From an uncultured Alistipes sp. (GTDB taxonomy: Bacteria; Bacteroidota; Bacteroidia; Bacteroidales; Rikenellaceae): 64,000 nt of DNA. Shown piece by piece: positions 19,076-29,301 of the stretch. A program made the position numbers and the translations under genes. The notes under the pieces were generated by a model. That model was given only the letters and a program-made list of their open reading frames with translations, did no database searches and was not told the DNA's origin. The DNA lies in the NCBI GenBank assembly GCA_910576555.1, contig CAJTIY010000003.1, forward strand, positions 183,851 to 247,850, in the 5' to 3' direction. Positions within the stretch are counted from its first letter, which is position 1. The number at the start of each line of letters is the position of its first letter.

Positions 19076-20431
19076 ATGTCGAAAATCATTACTCTACGCA
19101 AGGGTCTCGACATCAATCTTCAGGGCAAGGCTCAAGAGTCGCTGCGCGATTTGCCGCAGGCGGCCGAGTACGCCCTTTCGCCCCTCGACTTCGAGGGTGT
19201 GACTCCCAAGTTGCTGGTTAAAGCGGGCGACGAGGTGAAAGCCGGCACGCCGTTGTTCTTCAACAAGTACAACGAGCGGGTCATCTTCACTTCGCCCGTC
19301 AGCGGCAAGGTGGCGGCCATCAACCGCGGCGAGAAGCGCAAGGTGCTCTCTGTCACGGTGACGCCCGATGCCGAACAGCGTTACGAGGAGTTCGCGAAGC
19401 TCGATCCGAAGAAGGCGTCGCGCGAGGAGATCGTCGAGCAGCTGCTCCGCTCGGGCCTCTGGCCGATGATCGTGCAGCGTCCCTACGGCATCATCGCCGA
19501 CCCGAACGACACCCCGAAAGCGGTCTTCATCTCCGCGTTCGATTCCGCGCCGCTCGCTCCGGACTACAACTACGTGCTGCGCGAACGTCAGGCCGATCTG
19601 CAGACCGGCATCGAGGCGATGCGCCGGCTCACGTCGGGTAAGGTCCACCTTTCGATGCGCGCCCATGCCGAGGGCAAGATGTCCGTGCTGGAGCATGTCG
19701 AGCAGCATACGTTCGCCGGCAAGCACCCCGTGGGCAACGTCGGCGTGCAGATCCACCACATCGATCCGATCAACAAGGGCGAGGTGGTCTGGACGGTCAA
19801 CATTCAGGATCTGGCCATCATCGGCCGCCTGTTCAACGAGGGACGCGTCGACATGACGAAGATCATCGCCGTGACGGGCTCTGAGGCCGAGCGTCCGGGC
19901 TACTTCCGCGTCGTGTCCGGCGCCTCGGTGGAGTCGATCCTCGCCGGCAACGTCAAGCCGCAGCGGGAGGGCGACTCGGTCCGCATCATCTCGGGCAACG
20001 TGCTCACCGGCACGAAGGTCGCCGCCGACGGTCATCTGACCTTCTACGCCGACCAGCTGACGCTGATTCCCGAGGGCGACAAGTACGAGCTGCTGGGCTG
20101 GGCGATGCCCCGCTTCAAGAAATTCTCCGTTTCGCGCGCCTACTTCTCGTGGCTCTGCCCCAAGAAGGAGTACGAACTCGATACGAACCTCAACGGCGGC
20201 GAGCGTCCGTTCGTCGTGACGGGGCTTTACGAACAGTATCTGCCGATGGACATCTACCCGATGTACCTGCTCAAGGCGTGCCTCGCCGGCGACATCGACA
20301 AGATGGAGAACCTCGGCATCTACGAGGTCACGGAGGAGGATTTCGCGCTGTGCGAGTTCGTCGATCCCTCGAAGATCGAGATCCAGCAGATCATCCGCGA
20401 CGGTATTAACTTAATGATCAAGGAGGCATAG
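19076..20431 (+). CDS. nqrA: Na+-translocating NADH:quinone reductase subunit A
   Basis: The 451-residue peripheral subunit of Na+-NQR starts MSKIITLRKGLDINLQGKA, a typical NqrA N-terminus. It later contains GKHPVGNVGVQIHHIDPI and LPMDIYPMYLLKA. The frame is open for 17 codons upstream, but the ATG at 19076 matches the family start. It is first of six contiguous nqr genes. A TACTTTCG at 18880-18887 is a plausible -7 box about 190 nt upstream. The complex oxidises NADH, reduces quinone and pumps Na+ across the inner membrane. Confidence 0.96.
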   Translation: MSKIITLRKGLDINLQGKAQESLRDLPQAAEYALSPLDFEGVTPKLLVKAGDEVKAGTPLFFNKYNERVIFTSPVSGKVAAINRGEKRKVLSVTVTPDAEQRYEEFAKLDPKKASREEIVEQLLRSGLWPMIVQRPYGIIADPNDTPKAVFISAFDSAPLAPDYNYVLRERQADLQTGIEAMRRLTSGKVHLSMRAHAEGKMSVLEHVEQHTFAGKHPVGNVGVQIHHIDPINKGEVVWTVNIQDLAIIGRLFNEGRVDMTKIIAVTGSEAERPGYFRVVSGASVESILAGNVKPQREGDSVRIISGNVLTGTKVAADGHLTFYADQLTLIPEGDKYELLGWAMPRFKKFSVSRAYFSWLCPKKEYELDTNLNGGERPFVVTGLYEQYLPMDIYPMYLLKACLAGDIDKMENLGIYEVTEEDFALCEFVDPSKIEIQQIIRDGINLMIKEA

Positions 20432-20432
20432 T

Positions 20433-21563
20433 ATGGGACTGCGTAAAATAGTTGACAATCTGAAGCCCACCTTCTCCGAAGGGGGTAAGTTGAGCTTCCT
20501 CGCATCGACGTTCGATGCGTTCGAGACGTTCCTCTTCGTGCCGAACACCACCACGCAGCGCGGTGCGCACATCCGCGACTGCAACGACATGAAGCGTACG
20601 ATGATCATGGTCGTGCTGGCGCTCATGCCGGCCTTCCTGTTCGGTTGCTGGTGGACCGGTTCGCAGGTGGGACTCGAAAGCGTTCAGGCCTTTTTCTACG
20701 GTCTGGTGCGCGTGCTGCCGATGGTATGCGTTTCGTATATCGTGGGTTTGGCCATCGAATTCTACTTTGCGCAGGTGCGCGGCCACGAGGTCAACGAGGG
20801 CTTCCTCGTGACGGGTCTGCTCATCCCGATGATCTTCCCCGTGTCGACCCCGCTGTGGATGGTCGGTCTCTCGACCGCCTTCGCGGTGATCTTCGGCAAG
20901 GAGGTCTTCGGCGGTACGGGCATGAACGTATTCAACCCCGCGCTGCTGGCCCGCGCCTTCGCCTTCTTCGCCTATACGCCTTCGATGTCGGGCGAGACCG
21001 TATGGTACTCGAACTGGACGATGATGGGCGCACAGGTCGACGGCATCACGGGCGCCACGGCGCTCGAGCAGCTCGGCTCGGCCGGCGCGATGAACTACTC
21101 GGCGCTGGATGCCTTCCTCGGCTTCATCCCCGGATCGTTCGCCGAGACCTCGACGCTGGCCATCCTGATCGGCGGCGCCATCCTGCTCTTCACGGGCATC
21201 GCCTCGTGGCGCACGATGGTGTCGGTGTTCGTCGGCGGTGCGGCGATGGGTTACCTCTTCCAGCTGACGGGCGTGACGAGCTATCCCGCATGGTGGCACC
21301 TGATCGTCGGCGGTTTCGCCTTCGGCGCCGTCTTCATGGCGACCGACCCCGTGACCTCGGCGCAGACCAACGCGGGCAAGTACATCGTCGGTCTGATGAC
21401 CGGTGCGCTCGCCGTGCTCATCCGCGTGGTCAACCCGGCCTATCCGGAGGGTATGATGCTCTCGATCCTCTTCATGAACGCGCTGGCTCCGCTGGTGGAC
21501 TACTACGTCGTGGAGGCCAACATCGCGCGCCGTAAGAAGCGCGCCGTCAAACTCGCAAAATAA
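20433..21563 (+). CDS. nqrB: Na+-translocating NADH:quinone reductase subunit B
   Basis: The 376-residue integral membrane subunit begins one base after the nqrA stop. It has multiple hydrophobic helices. The motif DGITGATALEQL contains the Thr expected to carry covalent FMN through a phosphoester bond, the G-A-T motif of the NqrB family. ATDPVTSAQTNAGKYIVG near the C-terminus is also family-typical. Together with NqrC-F it forms the Na+-pumping core. Confidence 0.96.
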   Translation: MGLRKIVDNLKPTFSEGGKLSFLASTFDAFETFLFVPNTTTQRGAHIRDCNDMKRTMIMVVLALMPAFLFGCWWTGSQVGLESVQAFFYGLVRVLPMVCVSYIVGLAIEFYFAQVRGHEVNEGFLVTGLLIPMIFPVSTPLWMVGLSTAFAVIFGKEVFGGTGMNVFNPALLARAFAFFAYTPSMSGETVWYSNWTMMGAQVDGITGATALEQLGSAGAMNYSALDAFLGFIPGSFAETSTLAILIGGAILLFTGIASWRTMVSVFVGGAAMGYLFQLTGVTSYPAWWHLIVGGFAFGAVFMATDPVTSAQTNAGKYIVGLMTGALAVLIRVVNPAYPEGMMLSILFMNALAPLVDYYVVEANIARRKKRAVKLAK

Positions 21564-21572
21564 GGAGAAGCT

Positions 21573-22325
21573 ATGGCAAAGAAATTCGATACGAACAGCA
21601 ATCTATACATCGTCGTCTACGCTACGGTGATGGTCGTGGTCGTGGCCGTGTTGCTGGCCGTTGCGGCTCTTTCGTTGCAGGAGCGTCAGTACGCCAACGA
21701 ACTGAACGAAAAGAAGCAGTCGATCCTCCAGTCGCTCGGAGCGCAGGATCGCAACTACGACGACTTTATTTCGGCCTACGTGCTCGATGCCGAGGGACAG
21801 CGCATCGAGGGCGAGGATGTCTTCGCCCTGCTCAAGGATCTGCCGGGCGCCTTCGCGGCAGGCAAATTCCCCGTCTTCGAGGCTGCGGACGGCCGCGTGG
21901 TGCTGCCCGTGACCGGTACGGGTCTCTGGGGGCCGATCTGGGGCTACGTGGCTCTGGAGAAGGATATGGACACGGTCGCCGGCATCATCATGGCCCACAA
22001 GGGCGAGACGCCGGGTCTGGGCGCCGAGATCGCTACGGAGAAGTACCAGCGGCAGTTCGTCGGCAAGACGATCTTCGAGGGCGACGAGTTCCGCTCGATC
22101 ACGCTCGTCAAGGGCGGTGCCCACGGCGATGCGCATGGCGTCGACGCCATTTCGGGCGGTACGAAGACCTCCGACGGCGTGACGGCCATGCTCCGCACCA
22201 GCTTGGAGCACTACCTGCCCATGCTGCGTGCCGCACGTGTCGCGGAGGCGGCTCCCGCTGCGGAGCCGACCGGCGACGAGGCGCAGGAAATGTCTAACGA
22301 TGAAAACGTAGAAAACAATGAGTAA
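21573..22325 (+). CDS. nqrC: Na+-translocating NADH:quinone reductase subunit C
   Basis: The 250-residue FMN-binding subunit has one N-terminal transmembrane helix (about residues 10-33) and a periplasmic domain. The flavinylation motif appears as [13 protein letters not shown]. The Thr is present, although the more usual S-G-A-T reads S-G-G-T. The C-terminal Ala/Glu/Asn-rich tail (about 25 residues) is longer than core NqrC and unlikely to be structured. The gene overlaps nqrD by 8 bp, suggesting coupled translation. Confidence 0.95.
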   Translation: MAKKFDTNSNLYIVVYATVMVVVVAVLLAVAALSLQERQYANELNEKKQSILQSLGAQDRNYDDFISAYVLDAEGQRIEGEDVFALLKDLPGAFAAGKFPVFEAADGRVVLPVTGTGLWGPIWGYVALEKDMDTVAGIIMAHKGETPGLGAEIATEKYQRQFVGKTIFEGDEFRSITLVKGGAHGDAHGVDAISGGTKTSDGVTAMLRTSLEHYLPMLRAARVAEAAPAAEPTGDEAQEMSNDENVENNE

Positions 22326-22965
22326 GCAGGAGAAAGAGCCTTTGTTTTCGGCTAAAAATAGGAAATATCTGACGGGCCCGTTCTCTGCGAACAACCCGGT
22401 CATCGTGCAGATCCTCGGTATCTGCTCGGCGCTGGCCGTCACCGTGCAGCTCAAGCCGGCCATCGTCATGGCGCTCTCCGTGACGGTCGTGACGGCGTTC
22501 GCCAATCTGGTGATGTCGCTCTTGCGCAACGGCGTTCCGGCCCGTATCCGCATCATCGTGCAGCTGGTGGTGATCGCCGCGCTGGTGATCCTCGTCGATC
22601 AGGTGCTCAAGGCCTATGTCTACGAGGTGTCGAAGCAGCTGTCGGTGTACGTGGGTCTGATCATCACGAACTGCATCGTCATGGGCCGCGTCGAGGCCTT
22701 CGCGCTGGCCAACAAGCCGTGGCCCGCGCTGCTCGACGGTATCGGCAACGGTCTGGGCTACGGTCTGATTCTGATCGTCGTGGCCTTCTTCCGCGAGCTG
22801 TTCGGTTCGGGCAGCCTGATGGGCTACCGCATCGTTCCCGAAAGCTGGTACGAGGCCGGGTATGCGAACTGCGGTCTGATGCTCTTCCCGCCGATGGCGC
22901 TCATCTTGGTGGGCTGCATCATCTGGGTACACCGTTCGCGCAACAAGGATTTACAGGAAAAATAG
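22318..22965 (+). CDS. nqrD: Na+-translocating NADH:quinone reductase subunit D
   Basis: The 215-residue membrane subunit has six predicted helices. The conserved [13 protein letters not shown] segment carries the cysteine that contributes to the intramembrane Fe-S site shared by NqrD and NqrE. It starts within the last 8 bp of nqrC and is followed by nqrE after 11 bp. It forms part of the Na+ channel. Confidence 0.95.
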   Translation: MSKQEKEPLFSAKNRKYLTGPFSANNPVIVQILGICSALAVTVQLKPAIVMALSVTVVTAFANLVMSLLRNGVPARIRIIVQLVVIAALVILVDQVLKAYVYEVSKQLSVYVGLIITNCIVMGRVEAFALANKPWPALLDGIGNGLGYGLILIVVAFFRELFGSGSLMGYRIVPESWYEAGYANCGLMLFPPMALILVGCIIWVHRSRNKDLQEK

Positions 22966-22976
22966 GAGGATAGCGT

Positions 22977-23606
22977 ATGGAAGCATTGAATATATTCATC
23001 CAGTCGATCTTCATCGACAACATGGTCTTCGCCTTCTTCTTCGGCATGTGCTCCTACATCGCCGTGTCGAAGAGCGTGAAGACGGCCCTCGGCCTCGGTG
23101 CCGCCGTGACGTTCGTGATGGTGATCACCGTGCCGCTGAACTACCTCTTGTACGAATACGTGCTCAAGGCCGGTGCGCTGCACCGCTGGATCGGGGCGGT
23201 TCCCGAAAGCGTGAATCTCGATTTCCTCACCTTCATCGTCTTCATCGCCACCATCGCCGCTTTCGTGCAGCTCGTGGAGATGATCGTCGAGAAGTTCTCG
23301 CCGACGCTCTACAGCCAGCTGGGCATCTTCCTGCCGCTGATCGCCGTGAACTGCGCCATCATGGGCGGCTCGCTCTTCATGCAGCAGAAGGTCGACGGCG
23401 GCCAGCTCACGTCGCTCTGGCAGACCGTCGTGTACGGCCTCGGTTCGGGTCTGGGCTGGTGGCTGGCGATCGTGATGATGGCCGCCATCCGCGAGAAGAC
23501 GACCTATTCGCACATTCCCGCCGCGCTGAAGGGTCCCGGTATCGCCTTCATCATCACGGGTCTGATGGGTATCGCCTTCATGATCTTCTCGGGCATTCAG
23601 TTCTAA
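22977..23606 (+). CDS. nqrE: Na+-translocating NADH:quinone reductase subunit E
   Basis: The 209-residue polytopic protein is homologous to NqrD. It has IFIDNMVFAFFFGMCSYIAVS at the N-terminus and VNCAIMGGSLFMQQ, whose cysteine pairs with that of NqrD around the intramembrane Fe-S centre. Its GLGWWLAIVMMAAIREK segment is family-typical. An AGGAGG-like sequence precedes the ATG by about 8 bp. The gene sits fifth in the nqr operon. Confidence 0.95.
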   Translation: MEALNIFIQSIFIDNMVFAFFFGMCSYIAVSKSVKTALGLGAAVTFVMVITVPLNYLLYEYVLKAGALHRWIGAVPESVNLDFLTFIVFIATIAAFVQLVEMIVEKFSPTLYSQLGIFLPLIAVNCAIMGGSLFMQQKVDGGQLTSLWQTVVYGLGSGLGWWLAIVMMAAIREKTTYSHIPAALKGPGIAFIITGLMGIAFMIFSGIQF

Positions 23607-23630
23607 CCTTTAAAAAGAGATTCCGAAAAA

Positions 23631-24893
23631 ATGACTACAACGATTATAATCGCGATCGCGGCCTTTCTGGTGCTCACGCTCGTGCTGGTCGCATTGCTTC
23701 TCTATGCGAAGGCCAAGCTGACATCGTCGGGCGAAGTGACGATCGACATCAACGACGGCGAGAAGGTCCTCACGACCGAGAGCGGCTCGACGCTCCTCTC
23801 GACGCTGGCCAACAACAAGGTGTTCCTGCCTTCGGCCTGCGGCGGCGGCGGTTCGTGCGGCATGTGCAAGTGTCAGGTGTTGGAGGGCGGCGGCGATATT
23901 TTGCCCACCGAGACGGGTTTTATCTCGCGCAAGATGGCCAAAGACCACTGGCGTCTGGGCTGTCAGGTTAAGGTGAAGGAGAACCTCAAGATCCGCGTTC
24001 CCGAGGCGGTGCTCGGCGTGAAGAAGTGGGAGTGCACGGTGGTTTCCAACCGCAACATCTCGACCTTCCTCAAGGAGTTCGTCGTCAAGCTGCCCGAGGG
24101 CGAAAACCTCAAGTTCCGCAGCGGCGGTTACATCCAGATCGACATCCCGAAGTACGACGCCATCAAGTTCGCCGATATGGACATCGACGAGCGTTTCCGC
24201 GAGGACTGGGACAAGATGAAGATGTGGGACCTCGTGACGACCAACCCCGAGCCGACGTTCCGCGCCTACTCGATGGCCAACCACCCGGCCGAGGGCAACA
24301 TCATCATGCTCAACATCCGTATCGCCACGCCGCCGTTCGACCGTGCCGCAGGCGCGTTCATGAAGGTGAACCCGGGTATCTGCTCGTCCTACATCTTCTC
24401 GCGCAAGCCGGGCGATAAGGTGACCATCTCGGGTCCCTACGGCGAGTTCTTCCTGCCGGACAACCTGCCTTCGACGCAGGAGCTGATCTTCATCGGCGGC
24501 GGTGCCGGTATGGCGCCCATGCGCAGCCACATCATGCACCTGTTCAAGACCGAGAAGACCGATCGTCCCGTGTCGTTCTGGTACGGTGCCCGCGCCATGA
24601 AGGAGGCTCCCTACCTCGACGAGTTCCACCAGATCGAGAAGGATTTCCCCAACTTCAAGTTCAACCTCGCGCTCGACCGTCCCGATCCGGAGGCCGACGC
24701 CGCAGGGGTGAAGTATACGCCGGGCTTCGTGCATAACGTGCTTTACGAAAACTACCTGAAAAATCATCAGGCTCCCGAGGACTGCATCTACCTCATGTGC
24801 GGACCTCCGATGATGATCGCTTCGGTGGTGAAGATGCTCGATTCGCTCGGCGTGCCGGCGGAGAACATCCTCTACGACAACTTCGGTTCGTGA
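23631..24893 (+). CDS. nqrF: Na+-translocating NADH:quinone reductase subunit F
   Basis: The 420-residue entry subunit accepts electrons from NADH. It has an N-terminal transmembrane anchor (residues 4-26) and a 2Fe-2S ferredoxin domain with C70, C76, C79 and C111. The FAD domain carries RAYSMANHPAEG, and the NADH domain carries IGGGAGMAPMRSH and YLMCGPPMM. The C-terminal EDCIYLMCGPP...LYDNFGS arrangement is complete. It closes the operon and is followed immediately by a strong hairpin terminator. Confidence 0.97.
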   Translation: MTTTIIIAIAAFLVLTLVLVALLLYAKAKLTSSGEVTIDINDGEKVLTTESGSTLLSTLANNKVFLPSACGGGGSCGMCKCQVLEGGGDILPTETGFISRKMAKDHWRLGCQVKVKENLKIRVPEAVLGVKKWECTVVSNRNISTFLKEFVVKLPEGENLKFRSGGYIQIDIPKYDAIKFADMDIDERFREDWDKMKMWDLVTTNPEPTFRAYSMANHPAEGNIIMLNIRIATPPFDRAAGAFMKVNPGICSSYIFSRKPGDKVTISGPYGEFFLPDNLPSTQELIFIGGGAGMAPMRSHIMHLFKTEKTDRPVSFWYGARAMKEAPYLDEFHQIEKDFPNFKFNLALDRPDPEADAAGVKYTPGFVHNVLYENYLKNHQAPEDCIYLMCGPPMMIASVVKMLDSLGVPAENILYDNFGS

Positions 24894-24913
24894 CGCGAAC
24901 CCCGACTTCGAAG

Positions 24914-24941
24914 ACGAAGCCCCGCCGATGCGGGGCTTCGT
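24914..24941 (+). terminator. Terminator of the nqr operon
   Basis: A 12-bp perfect stem (24914-24925 with 24930-24941, loop CGAT) lies 20 bp after the nqrF stop and is followed by TCGTTTTCG. This fits a Rho-independent terminator. Confidence 0.85.
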
Positions 24942-25514
24942 TCGTTTTCGCTCCGATCGGGGGGGCTGTCGCGGGTAGGGGAGCGGTGCTGCCGTCGGGG
25001 CCGGTCGGAATGCTTCGGCGCAGCGACAGGCTTCGTAGTCGTCGTTTGCCGGGTGCGGCTCCGTCATGCGGATGCACTGCTGCCGGATGCCGTACGCCCG
25101 GGTGCGTGATCGGAGGCTGTCCGGTATCTGCGGCGAGGTCGTTTTTCGATGCCGGGGCCATCGCGCCGTCGTCCCTCTCCGCTCTCGCGCCGTGCCGCTC
25201 CGCTGCCGCGACGTCCGTGCGACGCCACCTGCGGTGGAGAGCGGCTTTGACCGGCCGTTCGAAGGGGCGTTGGTTCGGGGCGATCTGATAAATAGGGGGT
25301 TATGCATTGCATCGCGACGTGCGGCGTGCGGATGCGGCACGTCGATTCCATCTCTTTTTTCGGTTTGAAACAAATTTCCGCCGGTCGATCGTATGTAGTT
25401 TGAAAAAAGTTCTATAACTTTGCACTCGTTTATGATGCTTCCTTGCTCCCGAGTTGCATGCGCTTAGTAAATATAGGTATGTGCCTTTTCGCGGATGCAG
25501 CTGAAAGAGGATGA
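24942..25514. other. Intergenic stretch without a convincing gene
   Basis: These 573 bp separate the nqr operon from fimbrial locus 1. The first 400 bp are GC-rich, with several short overlapping frames and no recognisable protein. It could be decayed coding sequence. The last 150 bp are AT-rich. A TAACTTTG at 25415-25422 is a good -7 box for the following gene. No TTTG is placed correctly at -33, so I do not call a full promoter. Confidence 0.55.
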
Positions 25515-27005
25515 ATGGGTCAATTATATACACGCTTTCGGAATGCCATGAGGGTTGTATGTAGTTTGATAGGAATATTGTCGATCGCGATGCAGACGGT
25601 CGCAGCGCAGCAGATGCGCTGCGATACGCTTCGTGCGTCCGTACCTTTCGCTCAGGGTTTCTCCACGGTTACCGCCGAGTCGACCCGGCTGGCGCTGGAC
25701 CGCTTCGCCGACCGCCTCCGCACGCTCTGCGGCGATGCCGATGGCCGGGTCGTTTCGATCGAGGTCGAAGGATGGGCTTCGCCCGAGGGCGTGCATCGCC
25801 GCAACGGTCGGCTTTCCGAGGCCCGGGCCCGCAATGTCGCCCGTTACCTCGCCGAATGTACGGGATTCTCCGATGCGCATTTCGCGATCGAAGGCCGCGG
25901 CATCGACTGGGCGCGCCTCGAAACGGCCGTTGCCGAGGACGACAGGGTGCCGGCCCGCGAGGCGGTGCTGCACGTGCTGCGCGAGACTCCGGTCTGGATC
26001 TTTACCGACGGTCGGGTCACCGACGGCCGCAAGCGGCAGCTGGGTATGCTGCGCGGAGGCCGTCCCTACGAGTATATGGCCGAGCGGATCTTCCCCGACC
26101 TGCGCCGGGTCGACATTTGCGCGGTAGTGCGTGCCGATCGGGAATTCTCCTCCCTCGACGGTTGCACCGGGGATGCGCCATGCGGATCTTTGGACATGGC
26201 TTCGTCGCTCGTGTCGGTGCAAAAGGGATGTCCGGGAAGTCTCGCGACCGATACGACCGGCACCGGTCGCGATGAATCGATCGGACAGCAGGTGCGATGC
26301 TCCGAGCCGGACGACGATGTTCGGCCGGCCTTATCCGACGGTGCGGCAGCGGAAGGATTCGTTGCGGCGTCCGAGGGGGTAGCGACTGCCGGAACCTCGT
26401 CGCCTACGGCTGGGATCGTAACGCACGGGGCCGAATCCGCCCAGCTCTCCTCCGCCGAAACGCCATCCGTCTTGCGCGAACCGCGCTGGGCGCTCAAGAC
26501 CAATCTGCTGTACGACGCTCTGCTGATTCCGAATATCGGCATCGAATATCGCTTCGCCCGCCGCTGGTCGGCCTCGGTCGACTACATGCACGCATGGTGG
26601 AGCTGCGACGAAAAGCATCGTTACTGGCGCTGCTACGGCGGCGAGGTGCTGGTGAGGCGCTATTTCGGCGATCGACCGTTCGCCGGACACCATGTCGGTC
26701 TCTACGGGATGGCGCTTACCTACGACTTCGAATTCGGAGGCAAAGGACGTCAGAGCGACGGCTTCGGATATGGCGGAGGTGTCGAATACGGCTACTCGCT
26801 TCCGGTGGGGCGTCGTCTGAACATCGACTTTTCGATCGGCCTCGGTTATTTCGGCGGTCGCTACAAGGAGTATGTACCGATGGACGGCTGCTATGTATGG
26901 CAGTCGACCCGTCGTCAGCATTGGTTCGGTCCCACGCGGGCGGAAGTCTCCCTCGTGTGGATTCTGGGCGGTGACCGCCGCAGTACGAAAGGAGGTGCAC
27001 GATGA
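25515..27005 (+). CDS. DUF3575 outer-membrane protein with OmpA-like N-terminal part (fimbrial locus 1)
   Basis: The 496-residue protein has a signal peptide (MRVVCSLIGILSIAMQTVAA; the ATG at 25548 is an equally possible start). An OmpA/MotB-like domain spans about residues 45-200 and contains EVEGWASPEGVHRRNGRLSE. A low-complexity linker follows. The C-terminal DUF3575 domain starts near residue 325 (WALKTNLLYDALL). DUF3575 proteins typically open Mfa/fimbrillin loci in Bacteroidota and are predicted beta-barrels, perhaps an assembly or anchoring platform. The stop overlaps the next start by 4 bp. A paralogue opens locus 2 at 33760. Confidence 0.85.
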   Translation: MGQLYTRFRNAMRVVCSLIGILSIAMQTVAAQQMRCDTLRASVPFAQGFSTVTAESTRLALDRFADRLRTLCGDADGRVVSIEVEGWASPEGVHRRNGRLSEARARNVARYLAECTGFSDAHFAIEGRGIDWARLETAVAEDDRVPAREAVLHVLRETPVWIFTDGRVTDGRKRQLGMLRGGRPYEYMAERIFPDLRRVDICAVVRADREFSSLDGCTGDAPCGSLDMASSLVSVQKGCPGSLATDTTGTGRDESIGQQVRCSEPDDDVRPALSDGAAAEGFVAASEGVATAGTSSPTAGIVTHGAESAQLSSAETPSVLREPRWALKTNLLYDALLIPNIGIEYRFARRWSASVDYMHAWWSCDEKHRYWRCYGGEVLVRRYFGDRPFAGHHVGLYGMALTYDFEFGGKGRQSDGFGYGGGVEYGYSLPVGRRLNIDFSIGLGYFGGRYKEYVPMDGCYVWQSTRRQHWFGPTRAEVSLVWILGGDRRSTKGGAR

Positions 27006-27943
27006 GCGGAGGCATGTTCCGGAGATCGGTCCGCGTCTGGCTTGCGGCGCTCGTCGCGATTGCGGCCGCATCGTGCTCGCACAAGGATCTGTGTTACGAC
27101 CATAGCCATATCGTCGAGCTGAATGTGATCTTCGACTGGTCGAAGGCTCCCGATGCGACGCCCCGCACGATGGTGCTGCAGTTGTTCGAGCTCGACGGCA
27201 GCCATTACAACCGCTACGAGTTCGGTTCGACGAAGGGCGGCATTATCCGCGTCCGTGCCGGAGCCTACCGGATGCTGTTCCACAACGGCGATATGGAGAA
27301 CATGGTCGAGAGCGGTTCGCGTTACGAGGAGTACGAGGTGATGACGGTCGACCGGGAGCTGCTCGCTCCCATCGGACGCGCGTCGGAGGCGCCTCGTCCC
27401 GGCGATGCGGAGACGCAGCCGGTGCGGTTCGCTCCGGAGCCGATGTGGGCCGGGAATTCCGGGCCGGTGGAGTTGGCCCGCGGTGCGAGGGGTCTCTCGG
27501 TGACGCTCGTTCCCCGGCCGGTCACGACGACCTATACGGTGGAGATCCGCAACGTCGAAAACCTGCAGACGGCTCCCGATCTCGGCGGTGCACTGACGGG
27601 ACTCGCCGCCTCGTATCGTCCCTGCTGCGGCGTTCCGTCGGGCGAATCCGTCACGGTGCCGCTCGACATGAAGCGCGCCGACGACCGCACGCTGACGACG
27701 ACTTTCTGCGTATTCGGCCATTGTCCTGCGGGCCGTGAGGAGATCCATACGTTCTCGATCTACACGGCCAATAAGTGGTATTACCATTTCGATGTCACGG
27801 ACCAGATCCACGATCCGGCCGATCCGGGGCATGTGCGCATCGTGATCGACGGACTGAAGTTGCCCTCCTCGACGGGCGGCATGGATTCGTCGGTGTCGGA
27901 CTGGACCGACAACGAGATCGAAACCGATATCGAGATGAACTGA
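27002..27943 (+). CDS. DUF5119 lipoprotein, FimB/Mfa2-like fimbrial component
   Basis: The 313-residue product has a lipobox (AIAAASC) at residues 19-25. Its mature region starts near HIVELNVIFDWSKAPDATP, a typical DUF5119 opening. DUF5119 proteins pair with DUF3575 proteins in fimbrial loci and resemble the Mfa2/FimB anchor-like fold with two beta-sandwich halves. Here the ATG overlaps the upstream stop (ATGA), so the two are translationally coupled. It is likely a base anchor or assembly subunit on the cell surface. Confidence 0.82.
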   Translation: MSGGMFRRSVRVWLAALVAIAAASCSHKDLCYDHSHIVELNVIFDWSKAPDATPRTMVLQLFELDGSHYNRYEFGSTKGGIIRVRAGAYRMLFHNGDMENMVESGSRYEEYEVMTVDRELLAPIGRASEAPRPGDAETQPVRFAPEPMWAGNSGPVELARGARGLSVTLVPRPVTTTYTVEIRNVENLQTAPDLGGALTGLAASYRPCCGVPSGESVTVPLDMKRADDRTLTTTFCVFGHCPAGREEIHTFSIYTANKWYYHFDVTDQIHDPADPGHVRIVIDGLKLPSSTGGMDSSVSDWTDNEIETDIEMN

Positions 27944-28013
27944 CGATCGTGTCATGGAGTACGACGGGCAATAAGATAAACGACAAATACATAAATCAAA
28001 CATCCAACCGATT

Positions 28014-29228
28014 ATGAATGCAAAAATCAAGTTTTTAGGAGTGGCGGGCATGGCGACGCTCATGCTTGCTTCGTGTTCGAAAGATGAAATTCAGGTCAGT
28101 AATCCCGGCGACGAGATCACGTTCAATTCGAATGTGACCCGTGCTACGGAGACGACCACTTCGTCGCTGAAGTCGATCAAGGTTTACGCCGATGCCGTAG
28201 GCTACAACAAGATGTTCATCGACGGCGATGTCGCTACGAAGAAGGATGGCGAAGAGGTTTTCCGCTTCAGCAAGAACTACTATTGGCCGAGCGATGTCAA
28301 TACCATCCGTTTCTGGGCCTACGGTCCGTCGGACATCGATGTCAAGCCGACGATCACGGCCGACGGCCAGTCGTTCGGTGCCTATACGCCGAAGTCGGGT
28401 GTCGAGAATCCCGGTGCGGAGCATAAGGACCTCGTCGTGGCCTTCACCGAGTCCGAGCGTACTTCGGGTTCGAACGTCTCGCTGAAGTTCCACCACGCCT
28501 TCACGCAGGTGGTCGTGAATGCCAAAGCGGGCATGGAGGATCCTTCGCGGACGATCAGCATCAAGGGCGCTTGGATTGTCAATGTGCAGCCTACGGGTCT
28601 GCTCGCGTTCAGCGAAACCGCAACGGACAACAACTATATGTCGTGGTCGGTGAGCGGTCAGAAAACCTACTACGGTCTGACGCTCGGCACGCCGCTTACG
28701 CTTACCCACGAGCTCGGTACGGTAATCGGCGGTTCGGACAAGTCGAATCTCATGCTCATTCCCCAGAAGCTGGACAAGTGGGATCTGAAGACCGACAAGC
28801 CGAATGCGGCCAAAGGTGCCTATATCCTGCTGCTGTGCCGCATCGAGATCAAGCACGCCGGTGCCGAGCATCCGGGTGCGAGCGAGGGCGGTCCGGTCTT
28901 CTCCGACGGCGAGTTCCATTACCACCAGCTCTTCCCCGAGAGCGATGTGTACAACAAGGAGGCTTACGGTTATACCTGCGTGCCCATCGACACCGACTGG
29001 AAGGCGGGCAAGAAGTATGTCTATAACCTCGAATTCTGCGGCGTAAGCAGCGGTGCGGGTCTCTATCCGCCGACCGTCACCGAGCCGTTCCCCCTCGAAA
29101 ACGTCGTCACCACGCTGCCGGACGGCAAGAACATCGGCGATCCCGTACTCGACGACCCGATCAGCTTCACGGTGACCGTGGACGACTGGACGGATGCTAC
29201 GCAGAACAACGACACGCCGATGAACTGA
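28014..29228 (+). CDS. Fimbrillin-family (Mfa1-like) lipoprotein
   Basis: The 404-residue protein has a lipoprotein signal (lipobox MLASC, Cys near residue 22). It then shows the fimbrillin pattern: an ITFNSNVTRAT start, a FRFSKNYYWPSDVNTIRFWAY-type segment, and a FHHAFTQVVVNAKAG strand typical of Mfa-like N-terminal domains. The C-terminus ends FTVTVDDWTD..., the final strand donated in donor-strand exchange. It is probably the main structural subunit of locus 1. A mismatched hairpin with a T-rich tail follows, before the tip-like gene. Confidence 0.85.
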   Translation: MNAKIKFLGVAGMATLMLASCSKDEIQVSNPGDEITFNSNVTRATETTTSSLKSIKVYADAVGYNKMFIDGDVATKKDGEEVFRFSKNYYWPSDVNTIRFWAYGPSDIDVKPTITADGQSFGAYTPKSGVENPGAEHKDLVVAFTESERTSGSNVSLKFHHAFTQVVVNAKAGMEDPSRTISIKGAWIVNVQPTGLLAFSETATDNNYMSWSVSGQKTYYGLTLGTPLTLTHELGTVIGGSDKSNLMLIPQKLDKWDLKTDKPNAAKGAYILLLCRIEIKHAGAEHPGASEGGPVFSDGEFHYHQLFPESDVYNKEAYGYTCVPIDTDWKAGKKYVYNLEFCGVSSGAGLYPPTVTEPFPLENVVTTLPDGKNIGDPVLDDPISFTVTVDDWTDATQNNDTPMN

Positions 29229-29301
29229 TCGGTTTCCGCTGCGGCGATCCTCCTTGGGACGATCCTCGCTTCGGAGCTGGTGCAATCACATGGAATGAAC
29301 G